The position numbers and the translations under genes were made by a program. Below are positions 47,300-59,576 of a stretch of 64,000 nt of DNA, one piece after another (within the stretch, counting starts at the first letter, position 1; every line of letters starts with the position of its first letter). The notes under the pieces were generated by a model. The model did not search any database and was not told the origin of the DNA. It worked only from the letters and a program-made list of their open reading frames with translations. The stretch is taken from NCBI GenBank assembly GCA_963924555.1, contig OZ004584.1, positions 6,881,001 through 6,945,000 of the forward strand, given 5' to 3'. This DNA comes from Crambe crambe (Eukaryota; Porifera; Demospongiae; Poecilosclerida; Crambeidae).

Positions 47300-47532
47300 T
47301 GATAATATCAGTAGCTAATGTATATACATCATGAAACTGTTTATACAGGTATATCATAGCTAGTTATGTATTTATCATGGCGAACTATAGTGTGCTATAT
47401 TTGGAGTTGCCACAACTGTTTGTATAAATGCACAACTTGTCATCAAAACAAAATTTATTTTTATGCTAAACTATTAATAATGTTCTAATAATTGACACAA
47501 CTGATAAGTGTCTTGGCTACATAGCTAGCTAG

Positions 47533-50500
47533 CTACACCGATTCTGATACTTGGGAATATTTTTTTGATAAAGTGCATGCCAACTCATGCTCCTCTATAT
47601 GACATAAAGCAGCAGTGATTTCTTTGAAGGGAGCTCTTCTCTTGAAGAAGTACTCCAAGGTCTCCTGCAAACATGCCTCATTGCTTTCATTGTTAGTGTA
47701 AATCTCATCCTCAAGATCCTCATCAATTCCTATCTTCAGTGCGAATTCACTCCACTTTCCAGCAATGGAATGTAGATCATGAAACAAATCTTCTGCAGTC
47801 ATGGGTGGCTTTACTAAAGGTGTGAAGAAAGTCAACAGATATAATTTTCAGCCACTCCATACTGAATCCAGTAACCTCGTAGCTAAATTTGGGTGCTAAG
47901 ACAGTTAAATCATTGAACATGTGGACTGATATTCTTTGTTGTTCACTGTAATGAAAACATGGGATTCTACTGCTTTGCAATCTTGGTAGCTATATATAAG
48001 GAGTGCTTGGGAAAAGGTACGTACAAGTTGTAAAAATCCTGCTAAAGTTTATAAATAGCTAGCTACTTAATAATCATGAAACCTAAAACTTTGAAGCTGA
48101 AATTATTGATTTTAGTTCCATTTGAAGCAAAAATAATAGCTAATTGGATACCAATTACATCTCTAAAACTTGTTTTTGCTCCCAATTGTATACAGTAGCT
48201 AAGGTCCTATAACACACCTGCTGGTTTTGGTTGTGCTTTCATCTCCTCTTTTTCCTTTGGTATTAATATTCCTGTGAATGGGACTATGTCTGAGTAAATG
48301 ACGTCGTTCACTATTATGACACCAGCACTTGAATTAGGATCACTGGTATCTAACTGAGCATACTTGACCTGCAAAATTTAAAAGGATAGAGAGGTAGCTG
48401 ATTTCAGATTGTGGGTACTAAATTTAATCATTTATTTAATTTAATTATTTATTAACTAAATAATTGTATGGCTAGCTATATCCAGTTTATTATTGTCGTT
48501 TTTGTTGTTGTTGTTGTTGTTTGTAAATTTTATTATTATTGTGAAATTTTTGACTTGCAGGTACTAAAGTTGATGCCTCTCAAAATTCCCGAATATTAAG
48601 TACCTCTCTTTCATCTGGCATTGGTTTCTTATTTGGTAATGGTGCACTAGAAAATCTGATGTTCGCTACTTCATTATCAGCAGTTGAAGTAGATTCAGGA
48701 TCATCAACTGGAGTGGATAAATCCTGCTAAAAAGATAATTATGTAATAGCTACTCCCATAATTTTTATGATTATTACATGTATCATACCTCATTACTGTG
48801 GACTTTGATGATCTGTTCTTCAACAGAAGAATCAGGACTACAATATGTAGAATTTCTTTTCAAAGTGAGCATTGACTCTTCTAGAGGCTGGTAATGTGAA
48901 AATTATGTGCAATCAAAAATTGAAGAAGTAGGGCTGCATACATGTGCGTATAAGATAAATCTTGTACCTTTCCATCGCTATCCAGTGGAGGGTGCACTGG
49001 TTTTAGCAATGAATATGTAGCATCAATTCCTGTTGGAAAATCTTGTGAGTGGTGCTGAATTTAGATCGATGAATTGAGTATGATGATATTAAGATAATTA
49101 TTATCAAAATACTTAGTTACTTCGATGGTTGAATATGCTATGTCTGGGGAAGAAGTAGGTCCCACTAGAGAGTAATATGTTGGCTCACTCAGTGTAGGAT
49201 TACTGCACAAATTCTACAAAAGGAAAAAATAACGAATAAAAAATCAATCATCAAACAAAAAATAACTTTGTAAATACCGCTTTTTTCATTTCTTTCCTGT
49301 GATGTGAGTGTAAAGTATGAATGCCAACATCACTATCACAATGCTCATCACAACAGCTATAAAAATGTGGAAAAATAACATCTATGCTAGTTAGCTAATA
49401 GCTGTAAATCATACCTATTCCAACAGGTACTGCAATTGCTACCACACCAAGAGAGTTGGTATACTCAGTACTGCTTGTTCCTACCACTAAAAGTAAAAAG
49501 AATGTGTCATTAATATCATTATTATTACCTGCAGGAATAAACCTGCATGAAGTTAACATGTAAAAAATACAGCGCAGTAATATTTATGTTCAGTTAACTC
49601 AATGCTGTGCTACTGGCTAATTGCCCAGATAAGTTTTTGACTTCGAGAAGTTGATAAGATCAATTTTCAGTGTGAAACGTACATAATGGGATCACATGAT
49701 CATAACATCTGACAGCTTGGTATAACAGTCTGATGTGTATAGCAAACTAGACATCATGCAGCCATTGCAATGCAAATTGTTTATTATCACTATCTAATAG
49801 TCTTACACTTTCTCTAAAAGCTCTATAGTTAAGTCCCTACTCACTTTCACTTGTGTATGTGTTCATTGTCATTATAGTTGGGGGTGGGAGTGTAGTTGGG
49901 GGCGGGAGTGTAGTTGGGGGCGGGAGTGTAGTTGGGGGCGGGAATGTAGTTGGGGTTGGGAGATACACCACTGTAAAATTGCTTGAAATGTTTTCGTATT
50001 TCGTTTCAACATGAAGAACATAGTTTACAAATATGTATGAAATGTTGGGACAATTGCCTGAACCCATGGTAGGATCCTCATCATTGAGAATGAGATATTC
50101 AATCCTGTTCAATGCATCAGTGAGATGTGCAGGGGAGCTGCAATGTGTGTCATCTTCATACTCTATGTGAACTGTCAGCTCTTTGAAGCAGCTTGTTGAT
50201 GACTGGATTATCTCAGCTGAAATCTGTGACAGTCAATGTAGCTAGCTAGAAATCTTAGATTGGCTAGATTTTAGCTCCCCATAAGATGAGTGGTCCAGCC
50301 ATTAGCTATCACATTTTTAAGGTTAGCTATCTGAGTTTATTGAAACTCAAATGGTTGTTTTTACACAACACATGATAATTTCAGTTTGTGAATGGTAACC
50401 AATTTATACTAGTTACATAACATACAGCCATCATCACTCCTGAATCAGATAAGTGTACATCTGGATCATAAAGTCCAATGAAATGATCTACATCATTGTG

Positions 50501-51252
50501 ATTACTATGAGATGAGAATTTATTGGTTTAATGGTTACAAACTAACCATCATGAAACATTACATCTATAGGATCACTGGGAGCTCCTCGACCAACTACAT
50601 TCACTGCTGTGATTATGAACTGATACTCCAGCACTGATCCAAGGACTGAGTTGGTAGACAATATGTATTGAGGAGCTACGATGGAACATTGACCAAGATG
50701 GTGAAGTGGAGTCTTCTCTCCCTCAGATACATTGTACACCTCCACACAGAATGTCATGTCTGGGTCAGTGTTAGTGATGTCCAGGGAGAAGGGAGGTTGC
50801 CAAGTCAGGGTGATGAAGGAACAGATAATGGAAACATTCACTTCTTTCACTTCATCTAGCAGTCCTATAAGTATCAAAAGTTTAATAATGACTAAGTGAT
50901 GAGATAATAGTTGCTACTTTCCTTGTATCTGGACAAAGAACACTTCACCATAGAGTACTGTGGGATCACTAACATTAAAGAGATTATGTCTTTCACATTG
51001 GACTACAGAGTTCAAAAATGTTTCAGTACAGTTCAAATGCAGCATTCGGTGTTCAAATGTAGTGGTGATTTGAGATCGTTCTTTAATAATATTGTTTAAT
51101 GAGATATTATTGACTGTCCACATGATTGAATAATCACCTATAGGTTTAAACTGACAATTGAATTCAGCCACTTGATGTAGGCCACAAATCACTTGTGATG
51201 ACATGGAACTTTCTGTAGCTAACAATAATAATATCACTACCTTTATTATCAT
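47533..51252 (-). CDS. Receptor C1: Ig/FN3 receptor with ITIM/ITSM-like tail and death domain
   Basis: Third copy of A1/B1, complete. Exons: 50922-51252, 50547-50864, 50426-50487, 49845-50223, 49415-49486, 49278-49356, 49121-49213, 48968-49054, 48789-48887, 48604-48723, 48218-48368 and death domain 47533-about 47813. The stalk in exon 4 has four PPTTLP-type repeats against two in A1 and B1 (see repeat entry), and the penultimate exon is 9 nt longer than in B1. Motifs TYYSLV, IAYSII, VKYAQL and VIYSDI are conserved; the protein ends SESV-stop. The transmembrane-proximal exon 49278-49356 is 79 nt against 83 in A1/B1 because one AGTAGT unit is shorter (GTGAGTGTAAAG), which would shift frame; confirm against reads or RNA. 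Confidence 0.72.
49876..49954. repeat. Proline/threonine stalk minisatellite in C1
   Basis: An 18-bp unit (GGGAGTGTAGTTGGGGGC form on the plus strand) occurs about four times, encoding PPTTLP on the minus strand. A1 (1568-1610) and B1 (21579-21621) have two units. The repeat lies between the second extracellular domain and the membrane, so it sets stalk length. Whole units keep frame. Confidence 0.85.
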
Positions 51253-51914
51253 AGTGAATTATCTACTGTAGGCAACTTGCTTTTATCGAAATTACCATAG
51301 CCGCTATCTATGGTTCTTTAGCTATAGCCCTGTGCGCGCTAATCCCCCGGCCCCCGGCGCGGGCGAATTATTATTATTATTATTATTATTTTTTTTTTTA
51401 GAATATTTTATAGACTCTCCACTGACCTTTGAACCAAGTTGTGCGCATGCCCATGGCAATAGTTCGAGTTTGTGAAGCCAGAACCAAGACCCCTGAGCAA
51501 ATGTATCATAGCAAGAGTGTATGAGAAATAATAAATAAGGTGCAGGAAAAGAATGAATAAACCTAGAGCAATAAAACTGACAGGAGAGAAACTGAAATTA
51601 TGTTGGGAGGATCTAGAACTACATGGCTATTCTCCTTGGTACTCGAGATCACTATTTCATGGAAATCTGTTCCTTCTCAATGTTTGTTAACATTACAGAA
51701 ATAACTATCCCATTATGCAGCACAGTCCATCAACTCAAATACAAGTAGTTGCTGAGAAGGGTCCCATGAACTTTCTGGCCATGAAAATTGTTCTTGAAGC
51801 CAGCTACATCAAGCAGAGGTCTGAACTTTGCTGAGAAGTGTATGTACTCATCCTCCTTGGTTTCTGTGTAGCTAGAGAACAAACGTAGGGATGCAACTCA
51901 CACATAACTCAGAG
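51253..51914. other. Intergenic copy-C segment with GC-rich island
   Basis: Equivalent of 2905-3589; GC-rich patch at about 51329-51366 followed by a TTA microsatellite. No gene recognised. Confidence 0.5.
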
Positions 51915-52935
51915 CTAGATTTGCTTACCTGAAACTTGGTCTGTACTTTATAGTATGTAGGCTCTAGTGGGTTGGATAATCATTCACAGTAGCTTTAGTT
52001 AAGTCTGTAGGTTAAGTCTCATTTCAGTGTTAAGTTTTGTTAAATCTCCACAGTAGTATAACAGCAGCATGCAGCAGCAACAACAACAACAGCAGCAGCA
52101 GCGACAACAACAACAACAACAACAACAACAATGACAACAATGACAACAATGACAACAACAAAATCCTCTTCTTGTAATGGAACCAAAGGAAAAACATAAT
52201 GATGGACTTGATAGTAGCAGAATAAGCATTGTGAGGCTCATTAGCTACTGGAATATTATTACAGTAAGACAGTGTATGATTGTAGTACTATCAGTATTGC
52301 ATCTGAATTAGAAGGAATGATAGTAGAAGGGTCCAAAACAATCATGTTGTTTGTTTGTTTTTATAGCTAGCTAGTGGCTAACCTGTTTTCAATTGGGAAA
52401 TATGTCACAATAAGACTATTGGATACAGTTCCATCATCAGTTTTCATATAAATAGTGTAATTGTTTACAGATGCATCAAGACATCTGCTACAGTTACTCC
52501 ATTCAAAATGAGAAAATGTTGCTGATTCAACTCAGGAGTTACTTGTACTGGGCAGCTGCAGTTTGTGCTATCATAGTAATCAGTTAGCTCTTGGAAGCAC
52601 AGATATCAGCTGCATAATAATTTAAACTAATAGCATTTAAGTATACAAAGTGGGATCACTGAAATTAAAGAGATTATGTCTTTCACATTGAACTACTGAG
52701 TTCTTAAATGTTCAGATGCAGTATTTGATTTTCAAGCGTAGTGGTGATTCCAGATTCACCTTTCTTAATGCCTGATGAGACGTTAACTGTCCACGTACGT
52801 AATGATATAGCTAATAACCTATAGGTTTAAACTGACAATTGAATTCAGCCACTTGATGTAGGCCACAAATCACTTGTGATGGCATAGTAACTAATAATAG
52901 TAATACCACTATCTTTATCATCATAGTAAACTAGC
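51915..52935 (-). pseudogene. Receptor pseudogene between C1 and C2
   Basis: Copy-C form of the relic at 3590-4594, without the block-B insertion. Second-domain exon about 52382-52605 has an 11-bp loss relative to A (TACAGTTACTCCATTC), which breaks its frame. The Ig piece is at about 52640-52935. No FN3 or membrane exon. Confidence 0.6.
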
Positions 52936-53130
52936 TACTATAAGCAACTTGCTTTTAATGATACTGCAGCAAAGGCGATAAAAATTATAAGCTACTCGCC
53001 TATGTCACGTGGCCGCGTGAGAGCGTGGGGGTGGGGCTGGGCCAGGTACTGTTATATGCATAATAATGGCTAGCTAACTAACACCATACTGACTGTGTCT
53101 GGATGCATTATATTATTATTGGTCAGCTTA

Positions 53131-56100
53131 TTATATTGAGTACTTTGATTTCAAATTATCAGCCACTTTCATTTCACTGATGTTCTCTAGAGCTTCGATG
53201 ATACCCTCCAGTTTGTTTCCAGGACGTTCGAAGTAAAACTCCAATGTGACTTCAAGGCATGTGACATTGCTTTCATTGTTGGTATAAATTTCATCTTCAA
53301 GGTCTTCGTCAATTCCAATCTGTTTCGCAAACTCACTCCATTTGTCAGCAATGGGAACAAGATCTTCGATAACATCTGCAGCAGTTGAAGGCTTTGGTAC
53401 AGTTTCTGTAATATTAAATATGAATGAGCATACATAGCTAAGTTTTCATAAACATCTGCAGAGTATTCACCCCTCTTTGTAGCTCATAAATAAAGAGTAC
53501 TGTATAGCTATACCATTAATAATCATACAAGACTGCAAAGCTCCTTATCTTCCTTTCTTCATTATGGTAGCAATGTATACTTGGCTAGCTACTAGCCATT
53601 ACTTTTAGCTTGCTTTGTTGGAATCTGTGGTGGCACATCAAGTTTCAACTTTGAGGGAACTACATCCGAGTAGACCACTTTTTCTGGTGCTATGATCCCA
53701 ACAATCGGAGATGAACATGAGAGGTTTAGTTGAGCATATATTACATTCTATAGTATGAATCATTGAATTATCAATAATCAATGAGTCAATATTGCTATAC
53801 CTCACTGCTCAAAGAATCTTTGGTTGTATGACAGACTTTTTCACTGCTAGGTGAAGCATGTGGTACAGGGTCCTCTTGAGTATGCACACTCTGCAAATAA
53901 AAATAAAAAGCATAACTAACAATTCAGTCCCAAAGAGCTACGAGCTACATAAAGCCAAATATTATTGATAACCATGATTGTAATAACAACAGTTTCAATG
54001 ATACATTTGGCTAAAAAGCACTTTGCTTCGATCTCCAAGTTATAGGAGCTCTTTTGGTAACATAATCAAGTGGATCAGTGGGTAACTAAATGGACTATGT
54101 TGACTTCTGCAGTCACCAGCACCTTCTGCTTCATGAACTGGATCATATAGAATTTGCAGCTGTGGAAGGGTGGGCAATTTGAATTTGCAAGTAGCTAGCT
54201 AGTTCATACAAATCAGCTATCATGAGAATTTGATAGCTGTGTACAGTCAGTAGCTACGTAGCTAGTTAGGTCAGGCTGGGGGCGTCACTTGGTTCAGTTA
54301 GCTGAATTTCACACTGTAGCTGATAGCTGTAGAGCTGTACCTCATTGCCAGTATTTTCATTGAGTACATCTGAGCTTGGAGTATTGGGTCTTCTTGGTAA
54401 GATATCATCATACACTGAACATGAGGTCATACCACTTGATGCCTTCTCTTCAGGTGGATTCTACATATATATATAAGTTTATTATAGCTATAACTTGGCT
54501 AGCTATCATCATCATACCATGAAATCTGAGTATATATTGTCCTGTAATAGTAATAATATTTTCGTGAGTAGCTACATGACTGATGATCACTAATACAATG
54601 TACCTCATGGTCGTCATGGAATCGTACTTGAGATTCGGCTACAGCATAAAGATACATAAGTGCATAACGATTAGCTAGTTATATAATAGTTGGCTATGTA
54701 ATTTTACCATTATGTTCACTTCGTTTCTTTCTGTAGTAGTGGTAGAAACCACAGCAAGATAGGATTGTGAAGAGCATGCATACTGGTTGAGTGTAGCTAT
54801 AGTAAAATGAAATAGCTATAGCCATTTTAACTCCTTACCTAAATATAGAAATGCTGCAGCAACTGCTGAGACGTTGAGGTTCAGATGTACTTCATCACGG
54901 TCTGTTCACAGACTCAGAATAATGAATGTTCAATTATAGGTGCCATGCATGTAGGTCATTATATATTATGGGCTGAGACATGACAGAAATTTGGGGGGAC
55001 GGAGGCTCATTAATGCTGACAATTAAGAAGTTATATGACACATTGATTTTATCCATGGTCTATACTTTTTTATTGAGTGCTAGCTAACTAAATTTAGATC
55101 TATACCACACAATATGAGGACTAGCAGAAAGTGACATAATTAGGGATTTTTACCTGAAGTTGACGTAATGATTGCAGAGCAAATGCTAGTTGGTTCAAGT
55201 TGAGTCATATTTTCACATTTTACAGTTAGAATAACAAAGAGGTGATTGGACACGAGTCCATAGTCCATGTATTCAATGTATATGGTATAATTTGTGGATG
55301 GAATAAGACAACCACAGTTGTCACTATGAAACTCAAATTCAGTGACATTTGTGTTATTTAGTGACCAGCAGCAATTAGTTTCATCATGATATGTTCTGAT
55401 ATGTACAGTAACTCCTGAGGCCAGTGGGTAAGGAGAAGTCTCCTGTGCAAAGAAAGAATAGGGTTAGCCAATAATAATCACAGTTAATCATGAAGGGATC
55501 TTCTGTGCATGCATTAAGAACAATAGCAACTATAAGAGTTGCTGTCAATTAGCTAGGCTATACTTTAAAAAACAAAGCAGGAGACATCTCTGATTTGGAA
55601 TAACATGCCATGCAAAAATCGATTTCAGGTTCCACGGATGTTTGGGTTATCTGTGAGTCGCAGTTTGCTACATTAGAATAGGATTATGAAATAGTTGTTA
55701 TTCTAAATTCTCTTTTATAAGCACTCCCCAAGGAATCTCTAGCTATAGTTACTGTACTCCATTATCAATACTTGCAGCTAATGCATGGTATCAATAATAA
55801 CCATTAGAACATACTGTAGCTACATTAATTCAGACACATCATGAGACCTATTATCGTTAATTTTTGTTGGCTTTTAAAGAACTTACTAGTGATAGATTTA
55901 CTGCAATATGAGAGTTGCAAATCTTGACTGTTGCATTGAGAAGATTTTTATTATTACCAAAACCTTGAATTGTTATTATACGTAGTAAACAAAGTATGCA
56001 CCTCGTCTTTTATAACTCACAAGGAAGGAGTGTTGCATTTATGGGTGCACTAGGAGCTCCTAGACCAACTACATTTTTGGCTCTAACGATGAACTGATAC

Positions 56101-56755
56101 CGATTCAGGTCACTGATATTCATAGTGTACTGATGTGACTCAGTGCAGTGATCAGCAGAATCATTGAGTTGAATAGTCCCTCTCTTTCTGACTTCATATA
56201 CATCCACGCAGAACGTCATATCTGGGTCAGTGTTGGTGATATCTAGGGAAAAGGGAGGTTGCCAAGTCAGGATGATGGACCAGGAGGTACAGTTGATGGA
56301 GACTTCTAAGTCTTCAACACTCCCTAGTAATCCTGTGTGGGATAATATAATTATGATTTACTAGCTAAACTTGTATACTTTCCTTGTATGCGAAGAGTAT
56401 GTAAATCATCAAAAGAAGAAGATTCAGGTGAGGAGACAAGACTAGCTCTAACACACTGAACTAGTGAGTTATTCAGTGAAACACTGCAGTATAGTAATAG
56501 TAAAGGAGGTCTTGATGATGAGTTTGACCTGGCTCCTTCAACACTGATAGAGGAGACATTGTTGATTTTCCATTCAAAGCCATAAAAGCCTCTATGGTTC
56601 CCTGGTGGCGGTGGTGCTAAGAAACATCTGAATTCAATCGTTTGATTCAGACCACAGACAGCCTCATCACTTGAGAATGAGGTAATTCGTCCTATGAGCT
56701 GAATCACCGCTGTAGCTAAAATAATGCTAAACTTCTTGCTACTACTTCCTGACAT
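53131..56755 (-). CDS. Receptor C2: Ig/FN3 receptor with ITIM-like tail and death domain
   Basis: Third copy of A2. Exons: 56383-56755 (signal peptide + Ig; upstream Met at 56779), 56021-56332 (FN3), 55887-55963, 55154-55442, membrane exons about 54837-54900 and 54710-54784, tail exons between 53595 and 54650, death-domain exon 53131-53405. The death domain is intact, unlike B2 (GAG TTT GCG at the site of the B2 stop). The first membrane exon is 6 nt shorter than in A2, in frame. The Ig exon ends with a different loop (SSPESSSFDDLHTLRIQG) and has no GT upstream of the GA site. Motifs SVYDDI, ILYDPV, VIYAQL and VVYSDV are conserved. Confidence 0.73.
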
Positions 56756-57600
56756 TGTTAAATGAACCATACTGCACATGTGCTAAAAGTAATGATCTTC
56801 ATACCAGCTGAATAGAGTCTGAGTTTCTTTGCCCACAACCTGACTAATTATAATTATGGCAGTATCTATAACTGTTATGCACTTGACTTACTTTAATTGT
56901 GGATAATTTCCCTTCAGAACGATAATTATTATAAACATGTTTATTCTTTGTGATAAAGGTCAAATGGTCAAATAGCTAATTATGGAAATAACTGAGTCAG
57001 GACATTGTACACACTGAAATTGAAAATTTAATGGCAGTACTTTCTATGTAAATAATTTGCCACATCAAATTCTTCCATACTTTTCAAAGTCTTGATAATG
57101 TCAGCCAAGCTCTGAGAGCGAAGTAATTCAATGGTGACCTTTAGGCATGCTTTATTTTTATTAGTAGGGTCTCCAGTGAATTCAAGGACACTCCCCACGT
57201 CAATTCCCATTTTTCCAGCAAACTCCCTCCACTTGCAAGCAATAGGGGAAAGATCATGGAAGAACTCTCAGACTGGTGAGCTGTTATGACAGTATAGCTA
57301 GCTAGCTGATAGCTAATAAAAATAGCTGGATTATCATTTTACCTTGTTTCCATTGGGAATCTTTAGGGATGACATTTAAGTAAATTGCTTCGTTAGCTGA
57401 TGGCATCCTAATTTTTGGTGTAATAATTCTTGAAAGCATATATGTATCACCTGGATACCCTTTAGCTAATTAATGAATTTGATTCAGTACCAAAGATATA
57501 TTCAATTTGGAATTAAGTAGTTGTATGTGCCCTGCACTAAGAAGAATCCATGAATAATATCATCACAATAACAGCTACATAGTCAGCTATGTAGTTTTAT

Positions 57601-57800
57601 GTAATATTTAGTTCACTCTTTTCTAGCTCTAAGTGTTTTAATGCACCTGCATGAGAATGATGCTATAATGCTTGAGGTGAATGTAATGCACGAGCCGAAG
57701 GCGAGTGCATTAGCTACATCACCGAGAGCATTATAGCATCATTCGAGTGCACCATGCATTAAAACACATGGAGCTAGAATAGAGTGATCTAAACATTTTA
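57601..57800. mobile_element. Foldback element A in C3
   Basis: About 57609-57698 and 57705-57795 are inverted, imperfect copies (TTTAGTTCACTCTTTTCTAG ... AGAATAGAGTGATCTAAA), with matching GATGCTATAATGC and GCATTATAGCATC further in. No coding capacity. Block A has uninterrupted sequence here (about 9335). Confidence 0.75.
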
Positions 57801-58217
57801 GTGCTGATCACATGACTTGTGACCAATCAAATTCCAGTTGGTCCTTACACAACCCTAGCCCTAGTACCTAGCAAGCTCTGACATACTTTGGTTCAGTAAG
57901 AATGCTCTAATTTAATGATATTAAAAAAAATAAACGAGGTAAATTCCTGAGGTTTTCCTGTTTGAAACCCAATGTAATAAGTGAAATGCTAAAGTCTATA
58001 AAAGAAAATATTAAGACAGGTACTTACTGTAAGCACTATATAGGGACTGAGGCTGGAAGGTCGTAGTCCTAGTGGATCTTCCACTAGGCTCCTATGTACC
58101 TTCAGCACAGTTCCCCAAGTGTGCACTAAACATTTAGTGCACATAAAAGTGTGCTTTATGAGATTTAAAGTACACTTTTCAGAGGATCTGATTGGTCACA
58201 AGTCATGTGACCAGCAC
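57801..58217. mobile_element. Inverted-repeat element B in C3
   Basis: Ends TAGTGCTGATCACATGACTT and its near-complement AAGTCATGTGACCAGCACTA, arms about 37 bp. The interior carries further short palindromes (GTGCACTAAACATTTAGTGCAC near 58119-58143) and no protein frame. It abuts element A; both are absent from block A, so they may be one nested unit. Confidence 0.75.
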
Positions 58218-58955
58218 TAATACCATCATAAAATTTCTACATTCCTTGGATCACTAGGAGCCCCTTGACCTACTACATTCACTGCTGTGACTATGAACTG
58301 ATAGTGAAGCATCAGTCCAGAGTTGTTGGTAGGTATTGTGTAGTGAGGAGTCACAATGGAGCATCGTCCAAGGTGATGAAATGGAGTCCTCTCTCCCTCA
58401 GATATGTTGTATACCTCCACACAGAATGTCATGTCTGGGTCAGTGTTAGTGATAGGGAGAAGGGAGGCTGCCACATCATGATGATGGAGGAACAGTTGGT
58501 GATAAAATTCACTTCCCCCACTTGATCTAATAGCCCTGTTAGTAGTAATAGGTAGCTAGCTTAAACAACAATAACAAATAAATAATAACAACCACAACAA
58601 CAAGAACTAAGAATGATGATAGCTAGCTATAACTAGACAGCTGCTTCCTTGTGTCTGAACATAGAAAAACATCACCAGGAACATCATTAGATCAAGAACA
58701 TGAAATCCTTCACACTGAACTGTGGAATTTTCTAATTCTTCAGTTCAGTTCAGATAGGGAATTTGACCATCTGGTGTTTTATCACTTCCACTATATGTCA
58801 TTATTGATGGTCCATATTATGTTGGTATCAGTCAGTTGTGTGAAGTCCAAGGAACATTCAAATTCAGCTCGTTGATGTAGACCACAAGTTATCACTGACA
58901 TACCCTGCACTGCTTCATAACTAAAAATGACCAGAAGATAGATCACAACAAGTCT

Positions 58956-58981
58956 CTTTTTTTTTTTTTTTTTTTTTTTTT
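58956..58981. repeat. Poly-T run
   Basis: About 25 T replacing the start-codon end of the C3 Ig exon relative to A3. On the minus strand this is poly-A; it could be the tail of a lost retroposed fragment or a slippage product. Confidence 0.85.
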
Positions 58982-59576
58982 GATTAGCTCAGGAGTTCAA
59001 TCAATCCTCCATGGCCAAGAGATTAGCTACATCTATAGATATTAGCCATACTGTATCAAAATGTAATTATTGACTGTGAAATTAGTGGTCCCCTGCAGTC
59101 ATAGACCCCCAGACTGTGCATGAGAATGCATAGCAGATTAGCACTGGAGTCATGCTAGCTATTATGGGAATCTTCTTGCATATTAAATCTCTTAGGCCTA
59201 AGACAATCATTATGACTGTGTGGGTGTAATATTAATGAAAAATAACATTGTGTCACTAATAACATATAGACTACAGCTAGCTACCTATATAGTGTGCAGA
59301 GCAGTATGCATTAATTATAAAAAAGGAAAAAAAAGTGATTATGAAAGGATGATGTGGGCATGTGCACCCATAGCTAATTCATGAATTCAGTCTTGCAATC
59401 AATTTCCTGCAGTAAAAAAGATTGTTCACTGATCAATTGAAGTTATTTAGGTGCTGGGAATTGGGGAAGAGGAGTGTCATAGAAAAAGCAAAAACTTACA
59501 TATCAGGACACATTCTGTATCCTTGAAAGATGCCCATTAGCTAACTCCCACCAGTTAAAGATTCTCACCATGTGTG
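58982..59576. other. Intergenic segment between C3 and F1
   Basis: Copy of the A3-D1 interval (about 10080-10650). No gene recognised. Confidence 0.45.

Larger units (their letters stand above)
48313..57600. repeat. Segmental duplication, block C
   Basis: Third copy. Private changes: longer stalk minisatellite in C1, 9-nt longer penultimate C1 exon, 11-bp loss in the pseudogene, changed end of the C2 Ig exon, and the insertion at 57601-58217. Confidence 0.9.
57028..58960 (-). pseudogene. Receptor remnant C3, interrupted and frameshifted
   Basis: Partner of A3. Death-domain exon 57028-about 57265 (SLADIIKTLKSMEEF, ends YCH-stop), tail-like piece near 57365-57415, linker near 57485-57550 (in frame here: LLSAGHIQLLNSKLNISL). 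Between linker and FN3 there is a 0.6-kb insertion (57601-58217). FN3 (58226-about 58540) has a 4-nt loss in the QPPFSLDI codons that shifts frame. The Ig exon (about 58640-58950) has several deletions, including 2 nt giving a stop after WTINNDI, and its start codon region is replaced by a poly-T run. Clearly non-functional. Confidence 0.75.
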
